This document shows positions 28,323 through 37,061 of a stretch of 40,553 bases of DNA, piece by piece. The number at the start of each line of letters is the position of its first letter. Position 1 is the stretch's first letter. The position numbers were made by a program, and so were the translations under genes. The DNA is from Rhodococcus sp. JCM 9791 (lineage in GTDB: Bacteria > Actinomycetota > Actinomycetes > Mycobacteriales > Mycobacteriaceae): positions 1-40,553 of the forward strand of contig BBEG01000011.1 in assembly GCA_001312645.1 (NCBI GenBank). Direction: 5' to 3'. The notes under the pieces were generated by a model. That model was not told the DNA's origin. It made no database searches and worked only from the letters and a program-made list of their open reading frames with translations.

Positions 28323-29042
28323 TCATCGATTCGGCGACGCGGGGACCGCGCCCCAGTCTTTCTGTGAAATGAGCACTCTTGCAGCGTGGTCGAGGATGCA
28401 GTCCAGTCCGTACTCGAAGTTCCGGTCGTTGGGTTCGCCGCTCTGCAGGCCACTCTCGCTCGCCTCTGCAAGCAGGGGAGTGGTCTCAGGGGAGATCGAC
28501 AAGATCTCGTAATACGCACCCGAGGGTTCCTCGGACTGCCGGTTCTTCTCCTGGAGTCGTTGGAGGACAACCATGCCGTGCACGTGCAATTGCACGGCAG
28601 AGTAGATGTTCACCGCGTCGGCCAGGGTGAAGCCGGATTCGACGAGGCTGGTGATCACGTTCTCATTGTGCAGCGCGCCGAGCCGAGCTGCATTGGAGCT
28701 CAAGGATGGGCGGATCAGAACGAGGTCGCACAGGATCGGTCGGTCGAGGATCGTGCGACGAACAGTTCGTGCGTGGGCTCGCAGCGTGTCGCGCCAATTC
28801 GAGGCCTCGACGAGAGGCATGGACCGCATGGAGTCGCGCAGTACGCGGTCGGCCATCGCGGTGAGAAGGTCGTCCTTCTTGCGGAAGTACCAGTAGATGC
28901 TGGTCACGCCGATGTCGAGGTATCGTGCCAGCATTGGCATGCTCAGATTGTCGACGGTGACCTCCTCGGCGAGTTCGAATGCGCCCCTGAGGATGTCATC
29001 GGGATTGAGGGACCCTCGCTCGAGCCGGGTTCGCTTCGCCAT
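28323..29042 (-). CDS. TetR-family transcriptional regulator 2
   Basis: Intact, 239 residues. The helix-turn-helix is LSMPMLARYLDIGVTSIYWYFRKKD, differing only slightly from TetR 1 and identical over GVTSIYWYFRKKD. The ligand domain has AVNIYSAVQLHVHGMVVLQRLQEK and NFEYGLDCILDH. The start chosen is ATG 29042, although its ribosome site is weak. It is divergent from the SDR at 29178, with a perfect palindrome at 29121-29137 between them, the standard arrangement for an autoregulated TetR repressor. It may bind the same operator set as TetR 1. Confidence 0.92.
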   Translation of the reverse strand: MAKRTRLERGSLNPDDILRGAFELAEEVTVDNLSMPMLARYLDIGVTSIYWYFRKKDDLLTAMADRVLRDSMRSMPLVEASNWRDTLRAHARTVRRTILDRPILCDLVLIRPSLSSNAARLGALHNENVITSLVESGFTLADAVNIYSAVQLHVHGMVVLQRLQEKNRQSEEPSGAYYEILSISPETTPLLAEASESGLQSGEPNDRNFEYGLDCILDHAARVLISQKDWGAVPASPNR

Positions 29043-29120
29043 GTCGGGTACCGCCTTACAGGTTACGTCCGGGATGCTCGGGCGAGCCGTCTCCCCATGT
29101 TCTCTACTGTAGATATGCTT

Positions 29121-29137
29121 ACCGTATAAGATACGGT
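29121..29137. promoter_or_regulatory. Candidate TetR operator, site 8 (perfect palindrome)
   Basis: ACCGTA-TAAGA-TACGGT, a perfect 6-5-6 palindrome between the divergent TetR 2 gene and the SDR gene. Isolated extra half-sites lie on both sides (ACTGTA at 29106, TTACGG near 29149), suggesting cooperative binding. It uses C/G at the third arm position where site 6 uses T/A. Confidence 0.7.
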
Positions 29138-29177
29138 ATCTGCATAAGTTACGGCGTATCGGTAGATGAGGGGCACG

Positions 29178-29974
29178 ATGGATCTCGGACTCGGCGGTGC
29201 TGCAGCGGTTGTCGTGGGTGGCAGCCGTGGGATGGGATTTGCGTCCGCTCAATGCCTTGCGCAGGAGGGTGCGCGCGTTGCGGTCGCCGGCCGGTCGCGT
29301 GCCGATGTCGAGCGTGCCGCAGCGAACTTGTCCGAATGCGGGAGCCAGATGCGGTCGGGCTCGTGGCCGACGTACGTGATGGGCAGGCCGTGATCGGCCT
29401 CTTCGATGAGCTCGGAAAGCGTTGGGGCGGTGAACTCAACGTGCTGGTCAACACCGTGGGGCCGAATGCGCAGGGGGCATTCGACGTCCTGACCGACGAC
29501 CAATGGCACGACGCCGTCGAGGACGGCGTGATGTCGATGGTGCGCTGTGTCAGATCCGCCCTCCCGCTCCTGCGTTCCGCAAAGTGGGCGCGCGTCGTCA
29601 ACTTTTCTGCGCAATCCACTCAGAGACAGAGCGTTCCGCTCGTCGCCTACACTGCAGCGAAGGCAATGTTGACCAGTGCGTCGAAGAATCTGTCGCAGCT
29701 GCTGGCGCCCGAAGAGATTCTGGTCAACGTCGTCTCACCCGGAACGATCGTGACGCCGTCGCTGAGGGAATGGGCGAGGTCGGTGGGTGTCGAATCGACC
29801 GATCCGTACGCCCTGATGGATGCTATAGGAACACATTTCGGACACCCGTCGCAGATGCCACGGGCGGGTCTGCCGGACGAAGTGGGCCCGTTGGTGGCGT
29901 TCCTCGTCTCGCAGCGCAACTCGTACATCACCGGAGCAAATATCAACATCGACGGTGGGTCCGACTTCACCTGA
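29178..29974 (+). CDS. Short-chain dehydrogenase/reductase, one frameshift
   Basis: About 265 residues. Rossmann motif VVGGSRGMGFAS near residue 12, catalytic Ser in RVVNFSAQST, Y-x3-K as YTAAK, and a C-terminus GANINIDGGSDFT. The frame breaks near 29345, between NLSEC and EPDAVGLVADVRDG. The start is ATG 29178, with GAGGGG four bases upstream; ATG 29166 lacks such a site. It is probably NAD(P)-dependent, acting on a hydroxy- or keto-acyl intermediate. It is controlled with TetR 2 from the shared intergenic region. Its stop is only four bases from the convergent crotonase stop. Confidence 0.87.
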
Positions 29975-29978
29975 GCGC

Positions 29979-30781
29979 TTATCTGCACTGCCATATCGGC
30001 GCACGCTTCTCGACGAATGCGCGCGGGCCTCGAGTGCGTCTTCCGTGCGCGTCACCCGCTCGCGGAACGACTCGGCCAGCATCTCGGCCTCGTGCAACGG
30101 CATGTCCAGGCCCTTGATGATGGCCAGGCGAGTTCCCCGAACTGCCAGTGGTGCATTGGAGTTGACGATGTCGGCGATCTCGTGCGCCCGTTCGAGCAAC
30201 AGGTCGTGTTCGACGATCTCCGTGATCATCCCCAGTTCGTATGCGCGCTGGGCGCTCATTCGTTCATGCTTTCCCATCAGAGCCATGCGCAGTGCCACGT
30301 TCCGCGGGAGCACCCGAGCGGCACGCACCACCTCACGTCCTGCGACGAGGCCGATGCTGACGTGCGGATCGAAGAAGGTTGCCATCTCGGAAGCGATGAC
30401 GATATCGCCGGTGGTGACCCAGTCAAGCCCTGCGCCGCAGCAGATCCCGTTGACAGCAACGACGATCGGTTTCGTCATCGAACGAAACGGGGGGGTGCCT
30501 TCTTGCGGTGCCTCCCACTGGTCGTAGGTCGACAGGTACGGCCGTTCGTTGACGACTTTCCCATCGCCCGGAATCTCCTTGACGTCGGCGCCCGTGCAGA
30601 ATGCCCGACCATTGGCGGTGACGACGAGAGTCCAGACCTTGTCGTCGTTCTCGGCCTCGGCATACGCGGCACGCAACTCCGTGATCATGTGCGGGCTCAG
30701 CGCATTGAGGGCGCCCGGCCGGTTGAGGGTGAGGGTCGCGGTGTGGCCGTCGACGGCATATTCGATGGTCTCGAACGTCAC
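29979..30781 (-). CDS. Enoyl-CoA hydratase/isomerase family protein, one frameshift
   Basis: Crotonase fold: HTATLTLNRPGALNALS, the oxyanion segment GRAFCTGADVKEIPG, GICCGAGLDWVTTGDIVIASE and FFDPHVSIGLVAG. The first catalytic Glu position is Asp and the second is His, so it may not be a classical hydratase. The frame breaks near 30021; one base gives RAFVEKRAPIWQCR and a stop at 29979, instead of a run antisense to the SDR. About 267 residues. GTG 30781 has AAGGAA upstream. It follows another crotonase by 37 bases. Confidence 0.87.
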
Positions 30782-30818
30782 TGTTCTTCCTTCTGCAACG
30801 AGGTCGGGGTCCGGTCAT

Positions 30819-31630
30819 TCACCGTGCGGCTGCGGCACGGGTGTAGTCGGGGTCGCGCTTGTCCGAGAATGCGGCGAAGGCCTCCAGTATGTCGGGGCCC
30901 TGGAGGTTCGCCGCCTGCGCCTGTGATTCGTACTCGAGTGCTTCGGTCAGCGTCCGTTCGAGTCCGCGGTTGAGCAGGTCCTTGGTCTGTGCGAGTGCGA
31001 GCGGCGGCCCGGAGGCGAGCCGCTCCGCGATGCCGTGGGTGAACTCGTCGAGCGAGACCGGAGCAGTCACCCATGTGACGAGACCGAGCGAATGCGCTTC
31101 GTCTGCTCCGATCATGTCGGCCAGCAGCGCCAGCCGCTTGGCTTGCTGCAGCCCGAGAGCCGCGGGAGCAGCCACGACCCGCCCGTGTCCAGTGACAACG
31201 CACGGCGCGCGAAGATCTGGCAGAACCGCGCATCCGACGCGGCCACCACCAGGTCGCAGGCAAGGGCGAGATTCCAGCCCGCTCCGGCCGCGACCCCGCT
31301 CACCTTCGCGACGGTCGGTACCGGAAGCTCCTGGAGCAGCCGGATGGTGTCGTTGATGGTGCTGATCAGGTCGGACGGGTCGGGGAATTCGTCCATTCCC
31401 GCGGTGTCGGCGATGTCGGCGCCGCTGCAGAACGTGGCGCCCGCGCCGGTGAGGACCACCGCGCGTACCCCGTTGTCGACGGTCGCGTCGAGAAGGCGAT
31501 CTCGGAGGCGCGCCCACATCTCGGGCGTGATCGCATTCTTCCGTTCGGGGCGGTTGAGTGTGAGCGTCAGGATGCCGGCGTGCAGATCGGCGAGCAGTGG
31601 CCCGTCGGGGCTCACGGCGTTGTCGGGCAT
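30819..31630 (-). CDS. Enoyl-CoA hydratase/isomerase (PaaG-like), one frameshift
   Basis: Crotonase fold: LTLTLNRPERKNAITPEMW, the oxyanion segment ATFCSGADIADTAG, GVAAGAGWNLALACDLVVA and LDTGGSWLLPRLSG. It lacks both Glu residues of classical hydratases and resembles PaaG-type isomerases, like the gene at 10383. The frame breaks near 31152, where TCGGGCTG lacks a G (LSG|LQQAKRLALLADMIG). About 270 residues. The start is ATG 31630, with GAGG five bases upstream; GTG 31636 is the alternative. Middle gene of the unit SDR - crotonase - crotonase. Confidence 0.88.
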
Positions 31631-31657
31631 GGTCACCTCGGGGGTGTCGAAGGGTGG

Positions 31658-32443
31658 TCAGAGCTGGATCGGTGCTCCGACGGTGAGTGGCGCGACGAAG
31701 CCGCCGTCGACGTGGATGTCCTGACCGTTCACCCACCCGGCGTCAGGCGATCCGAGGAACGCGATGACCGGCACGACGTCGGCGACCGTGGCATGCCGGC
31801 CGATGAGTGCCTTCACCCCGTCGAGGACGTCCTTACCCATCGATTCCTCGAAGTCGCCGAGGATCGGGGTCTCGGTCGGTCCGGGGCTCACCGTGTTCAC
31901 GCGGACGCCGTACTTCTGCCATGCGGAGGGCGCAAGGCGCTTCGAATAGATGATCGCGGCCTGTTTCGACGTGCTGTACACGGGATAGTTCGGGTCTTGT
32001 TCGGCCTGCCAGCGTTCGACGGTGTCGCCGTCGGTTGCCTCGAGGAGACCGGCGAGGTCGTTCTGGCGCTCCTGCCATCCGAGGGCTGCCACCGACGCGA
32101 CGGTGACGACGGACCCGCCTTGGCGCAGCAGAGGCAGCATGCCTTCGACGAACAGCCGCATGCCGAGGTAGTTGACCTTCAGGACGTCGGCGGCGGGTGC
32201 GGTTCCGGGCACCCCGGCGACGTAGGCGAGCAGATCCCAGCCTCCCCCGATCGAGCCGAGAAACTTGTTGATCTGCGTCGCATCGCGCAAGTCGCACTGT
32301 GCGTGCGCCGATGCTTCGGCACGATCCGGGCGGAGGTCGACGGCGAGTACGTGGTCGCCTTGTTCGTGGAAATGGGCGGCAGTGGCGGCACCGATTCCCG
32401 ACCCCGCTCCGACGACGACAATTCTGCGCTGATCAGTTGCCAT
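31658..32443 (-). CDS. Short-chain dehydrogenase/reductase
   Basis: Intact, 261 residues. Rossmann motif IVVVGAGSGIGAAT, LAYVAGVPG in place of the usual N-A-G, VTVASVAALG with the catalytic Ser, and YSTSK as Y-x3-K. The C-terminus GWVNGQDIHVDGGF is typical of 3-alpha-hydroxysteroid-dehydrogenase-like SDRs (LLAYVAGV with a shortened middle). Probable role: reversible oxidation of a ring or chain hydroxyl. It leads a minus-strand unit with two crotonases, divergent from the second P450. ATG 32443 follows a GAGG site. Confidence 0.9.
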   Translation of the reverse strand: MATDQRRIVVVGAGSGIGAATAAHFHEQGDHVLAVDLRPDRAEASAHAQCDLRDATQINKFLGSIGGGWDLLAYVAGVPGTAPAADVLKVNYLGMRLFVEGMLPLLRQGGSVVTVASVAALGWQERQNDLAGLLEATDGDTVERWQAEQDPNYPVYSTSKQAAIIYSKRLAPSAWQKYGVRVNTVSPGPTETPILGDFEESMGKDVLDGVKALIGRHATVADVVPVIAFLGSPDAGWVNGQDIHVDGGFVAPLTVGAPIQL

Positions 32444-32484
32444 GTGGCCTCGCGCCTTTCCGGGATCACCCCGACGAAAGCTAT

Positions 32485-32501
32485 ATAGAATGCTTGACAG
32501 T
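32485..32501. promoter_or_regulatory. Possible degenerate operator half-site in a divergent promoter
   Basis: ATAGAA-TGCTT-GACAGT: the right arm matches TACRGT at 5 of 6 and the left arm poorly. It lies in the AT-rich centre of the gap between the divergent SDR (start 32443) and P450 (start 32603), which includes CTATATAG and TTGACA. This unit may be under separate control. Confidence 0.25.
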
Positions 32502-32602
32502 AAGACACACTATAAATCACTCTGGGGCGGGAAGACCAGGCTCGGGGTCTGCGACGCCGGACCGAAAGCGTCGCCGGAATGCGCGGGAACGGAGTGTCGT
32601 TC

Positions 32603-33841
32603 GTGAACCAGCGAATCGTCGGAGAGGGTGCCGAGGTCTTGGCGACCCCGACTGCGTACAAGGACGAAGACCACCTGCATTCGGTGCTGACGGAGGCACG
32701 CACAACGGCACCGGTGGTTCGGGTGGAGGTGCCGTCCTATCAGCCGTTCTGGGCACTCCTCAAGCACGCCGACGTCATGGCCGTCGAACGCGAGAACACG
32801 CTCTTCACCAACTGGCCCCGCCCGGTGCTCATGACGGCGGAGTCCGACGAGATGCAGGCCGCGGTCGGTGTTCGCACCCTCATCCACCTCGATGGTGTGC
32901 AGCATCGTGTGTTGCGCTCGATCGCAACCGACTGGTTTCGCCCGAAGGCCATGAAAGCCATGGAGGTTCGAATCGAGGAGCTCGCGAAGTATCACATCGA
33001 TCGGATGTTCGCGGCCGGAAGTGAGTGCGATTTCGTGTCCGAGGTCGCGGTGAACTTCCCGCTCTACGTCATCATGTCGCTGCTCGGCGTACCGGAATCC
33101 GACTTCCCTCGTATGCTCCGGCTCACGCAGGAACTCGTGGGCAGCGACGACGACGAACTCAAACGTAGCGAACCGGCGGACGAGACCATGAACGCGCTCC
33201 TCGAGATGTTCGAGTACTTCAGCGCGCTCACGGCATCCCGCCGTGAGAACCCCACCGACGACATGGCGTCGGCGATCGCCAACGCGCGAATCGACGGCAA
33301 ACCCCTCTCCGATATCGAGACCATGTCGTACTACACGATTATCGCGACCGCCGGCCACGACACGACGAGCAGTTCCATCGCAGGCGGGCTTCGTGCACTG
33401 ATCGACCATCCCGATCAACGCCGAGCGCTGAGCGCCGATCTCGACATGCTGCCGCACGCGGTGGAGGAGATGATCCGGTGGGTCACTCCTGTCAAGGCGT
33501 TCATGCGCACCGCCGTCGAAGACACCGAGATCCGCGGCGTGCCCATCACGGCCGGTGATTCCCTCCTGCTGTCGTATGCGTCCGTCAACCGCGACGAAGA
33601 GGTCTTCGACGATCCCTTCCGCTTCGACATCCGGCGCGACCCCAACAACCATGTCGCGTTCGGGTTCGGCGTGCATTTCTGCCTGGGCGCCGGACTGGCC
33701 CGGATGGAGATGAAGAAGTTCTTCGCCGAACTCTTGCCGCGCCTGGGTTCGATCGAAATCGCCGGCGAACCCGAACTGACCGCAACCACTTTCGTCGGCG
33801 GGCTCAAGCACCTGCCGATCCGCTTTTCGACGGCCACATGA
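32603..33841 (+). CDS. Cytochrome P450
   Basis: Intact, about 412 residues. LDGVQHRVLRSIATDWFRP lies in the C-helix region. The I-helix AGHDTTSSS has the classical acid-Thr pair, HAVEEMIRWVTP is the ExxR motif, and FGFGVHFCLGAGLARME is the heme loop with the axial Cys. Start: GTG 32603 has GGAG eight bases upstream; ATG 32579 has no such site. It resembles soluble actinobacterial P450s that act on terpenoids or fatty acids, but the family cannot be assigned. Its stop overlaps an upstream in-frame start of the carboxyltransferase gene, placing it in the same unit. Confidence 0.93.
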   Translation: MNQRIVGEGAEVLATPTAYKDEDHLHSVLTEARTTAPVVRVEVPSYQPFWALLKHADVMAVERENTLFTNWPRPVLMTAESDEMQAAVGVRTLIHLDGVQHRVLRSIATDWFRPKAMKAMEVRIEELAKYHIDRMFAAGSECDFVSEVAVNFPLYVIMSLLGVPESDFPRMLRLTQELVGSDDDELKRSEPADETMNALLEMFEYFSALTASRRENPTDDMASAIANARIDGKPLSDIETMSYYTIIATAGHDTTSSSIAGGLRALIDHPDQRRALSADLDMLPHAVEEMIRWVTPVKAFMRTAVEDTEIRGVPITAGDSLLLSYASVNRDEEVFDDPFRFDIRRDPNNHVAFGFGVHFCLGAGLARMEMKKFFAELLPRLGSIEIAGEPELTATTFVGGLKHLPIRFSTAT

Positions 33842-33861
33842 CCACCTCCGAAGGACCTCAC

Positions 33862-35356
33862 ATGACACAGGCGCGGATCTGGGACGACACCCTCGACGAC
33901 CTCACCCGCCGTCGTACGCACGCTCACGGAATGGGCGGCCCGGAACGCGTGGCCAAGCACCGCGGCAAAGGCAAACTCGATGCGCGAGCGCGAATCGATC
34001 ACCTCCTCGACAAAGGCAGTTTCCACGAGTTCGGCACGCTGGTCGGTGGGGAGATTGCCGCCGACGCCATCGTCGCCGGTTCGGGACTGATCCACGGAAT
34101 GCCGGTGATGGTCGGGGCAGAAGACTTCACCACGCTGGCGGGCACGATCTCACCGGGCAGCAATTCCAAGCGTTACCGGCTCGCCGAACTTGCTGTCCGA
34201 AACAAGGTCCCGCTCGTCATGCTCCTCGAAGGAGCCGGTTTTCGCCCCACCGGCGCTCACTACGGCAGAACCCCGACCGACCTGCTTGCACAGGCGCAGT
34301 GCTCGGGGAAGGTGCCGGTGGTCACCGCAGTCTCGGTGCCTCTGCCGGGCACGGCGCGCTCATTGCGCCGGTCTCGGACTTCGCCATCATGAGCCGGCAG
34401 GCGCGATATTCACCGCCGGCCCACCGGTCGTGAAGATGTCTACCGGAGAGGACGTCTCGAAGGAAAATCTCGGCGGACCCGATGTCGCCATCGCGAGCGG
34501 ACTGATCCACAACGTCGCCGACACCGACGAGGAAGCTCTCGACGAGATCCGCCGCTACCTGTCGTACTTCCCGCCGAGCGCGTGGTCGTACCCGATCGCG
34601 ACCGAGCCCGACGCATTCTCCGAGCCCCGCGACACCCCCGAGCTTCTCGACATCGTCTCCCGCGACAACCGCAGCATCTACGATATGAGATCCGTGATCG
34701 ATGCGGTGGTCGACACGAAGGACTGGTTCGAGGTGCAACCGGACTTCGGGCGGGCAATCATCTGCGGGTTGGCGCACTTGGGAGGTCACCCGGTGGCGGT
34801 TGTCGCGAATCAGCCGCAGGTGATCGCCGGGTCGATCGACTCCGATGCGGCCGACAAAGCAGCCCATTTCATCTCGGTCGCCGACGCGTTCCACCTGCCG
34901 CTCGTGTTCCTCGCCGACAATCCGGGGATGCTGCCGGGCAGTGAATCCGAACGCGATGGCGTGCTCCGCAGTGGGGCCCGGATGTTCGTCGCGCAGACCA
35001 CCGCCACGACGATGAAAATGCATGTGACACTGCGGAAGGCGTACGGTTTCGGGTCGATGGTGATGTCGCTGATCGGTTTCGACGGTCAGGTCGCTGCGTA
35101 CGCCTACCCCGGCGCGACGATGGGTGCGATGAGCGCTGATGCCCTCAGCGGTGCGTCGAATGCGGACGACGGCCTCGCGGCGTCACTTCGAGAAATGGAG
35201 CTCGAGGCGTCGTACCGTTCCGCTGAACACATGGGTTTCGACGAACTCATCAGTCCCGAAGAAACCCGCAATGCCCTGCTCACATCGTTGCAGCGAGGAA
35301 TCTATGCACGACAAGCAGTAGCGGAGCCGGTGAGCCGCTGTGCGATCGTCCCCTGA
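33862..35356 (+). CDS. Acyl-CoA carboxylase carboxyltransferase (beta) subunit, two frameshifts
   Basis: About 498 residues of biotin-dependent carboxyltransferase. N half: GGPERVAKHRGKGKLDARARI, then NKVPLVMLLEGAGFRP and, restored, LGASAGHGALIAPVSDF. C half: QPQVIAGSIDSDAADKAAHFI, VFLADNPGMLPGSESERDG, RKAYGFGSMVM and PGATMGAMSADA. Breaks near 34331 (GTCTCGG lacks a C) and near 34400 (CAGGCGCG lacks a G) are single-base. ATG 33862 has AAGGA upstream. No biotin carboxylase/carrier (alpha) subunit lies in the window, so it must borrow one or act alone, for example as a decarboxylase-like transferase. Confidence 0.9.
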
Positions 35357-35380
35357 GTCCGCTGATCCACCGGCTTTCGC

Positions 35381-35412
35381 TGATAGACACTGCCACTGAT
35401 AGACACTGCCAC
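35381..35412 (+). repeat. Two exact tandem copies of a 16-bp unit before an acyl-CoA ligase
   Basis: TGATAGACACTGCCAC is present twice in direct succession (35381-35396 and 35397-35412), immediately ahead of the AGGAGA ribosome site of the ligase starting at 35425. It is either a small duplication by slippage or a pair of protein/RNA-binding sites. Confidence 0.8.
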
Positions 35413-35424
35413 AGGAGAGATGCG

Positions 35425-37061
35425 TTGAACGAATGGACTCTCGGCGAGGTGTTCGACGCCGTCGCAGACGCAGTACCCGAACGAATCATGACCGTCTGCG
35501 GTGATCGCAGGAGCACCTTCGGTGAATCCGCGGTGCGCACGCGGCGGTTCGCGAACTTCCTCGCCGAACGCGGGTTCGGAGCCCAAACGGAAAGGGAGGG
35601 GCTCGAGCGGTGGGAGTGCGGTCAGGATCGCGTCGCCATGCTCATGTACAACGATCTGTACCCCGATGTGCTGATCGGATGTCTCAAGGCGCGCGTCGTA
35701 CCGGTCAACATCAACCCGCGCTACACGCCCCAGGAGATCCGCAGCCTCCTCGAATACATTGCGCCACGAGGAATCGTCTATCACCGGTCGTTCGGTCAGG
35801 TGGTATCCGAGGTCGTCAGTGGCAGCGCAGAGCTGAAGGACAGCGTGGAGCTGCTGGTGTCCGTCGACGACGGCACCGGTATTTCCGAACTGGACGGGGC
35901 GGTGTCGTTCGATGAGGCGGTTGCACAAGGTGATCCGGAGAAGGTGATCAAGGGATCACCCGACGACTTGATGATGATGTGCACCGGCGGCACCACGGGA
36001 CGCCCCAAGGCTGTGCTGTGGCGGCAGGGCGACGCGTACGTCTCCTCCATGAACGGCTCCGACCACGAGTCCGACGAGCCGATACGGACGCTCACCGCGT
36101 TGACGGGACAGAGCTGGTTCGCGGTGTCGCCCCTGTCGCACGCAGCGGGTACGTGGACGGCGTTCTCGGGTCTGCTGGCAGGCCAGACGGTTGTGCTCTA
36201 CGACGACCGGAACGCTTTCGACGCACAGCGTGCCCTGGAGATCGTCGAGAAAGAGAACGTGCTGTTGATGACCATCGTCGGCGACGCGTATGCCGGACCA
36301 CTGGTCGACGAGATGCGCAAGCGCAGGAACAACTTCGAGTCGCTGATAGTCATCGCGAGTGGGGGAGCCGCAACGAATGCGATCCACCGGAAGGCCTTCC
36401 TCGAACTGCTCCCGAACGCGACGATCGTGGAAGGGTACGGCTCGACCGAGACCGGTGGCATGGGATTCGGACGAAGCAGTCGCGGTGCCGAGGTCGACAC
36501 ATTCGCCCCGATGCCCGGGGGGTACGCAGTGTCGACCGACCGCACCCGAATCCTGGAGCCTGGTGATGACGAGATCGGATGGGCTGCGCGTGCCGGTCGC
36601 GTCCCCCTCGGATACTTCCGCGACCGGCACGCCACCGAAAACACGTTCCCTGTGGTCGACGGTCAGCGGATGGCGATACCGGGAGATCGCGTCAGAATCG
36701 CGAACGACGGGTCGCTGCGGTTGCTCGGCAGGGACTCTCTCGTGATCAATACCGGCGGTGAGAAGGTCTTCGTCGAAGAGGTCGAGGAAGTGTTGCGTGC
36801 GCATCCCGCGTCGTCGATGCACTGGTGGTCGGTCGGGCCAGCGAGCGCTGGGGACAAGAGGTCGTCGCGCTGGTGCATGCAGGAGGCGAGGAGCATTGCC
36901 CCACAGAAGATTTGAAGAATGCATGCGGAGAATCGCTCGCGAGGTACAAGATCCCGAAGCATGTCGTGTTCGTCCCCGCAATACGCCGCCTCGGCAACGG
37001 AAAGCCCGACTACCGTTGGGCTGCGCAGCAGGTACAGGACGAGGGAACGGTGGTGTCATGA
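35425..37061 (+). CDS. Acyl-CoA synthetase (FadD family), one frameshift
   Basis: About 545 residues. The P-loop CTGGTTGRPKAV lies near residues 186-197. VEGYGSTETGGMGFG, IPGDRVRIANDGSLRLLGRDS, INTGGEKVFVEEVEEVL and the C-terminal LGNGKPDYRWA follow. It is a paralogue of the ligase at 489-2169, sharing the order GDRVR-DGS-LLGRDS and NTGGEK/NSGGEK. The frame breaks near 36810 (CCCGCGTCG lacks a G: HPA|VVDALVVGRAS). The start is TTG 35425, with AGGAGA six bases upstream. Its stop overlaps the next start (ATGA at 37058-37061). Confidence 0.92.

Noticed and set aside
2218..29137. KstR or KstR2 binding sites
   Set aside because: The repeated palindrome does not contain the AAC-N2-GTT or AAGCAA-N4-TTGCTT patterns of those regulators.
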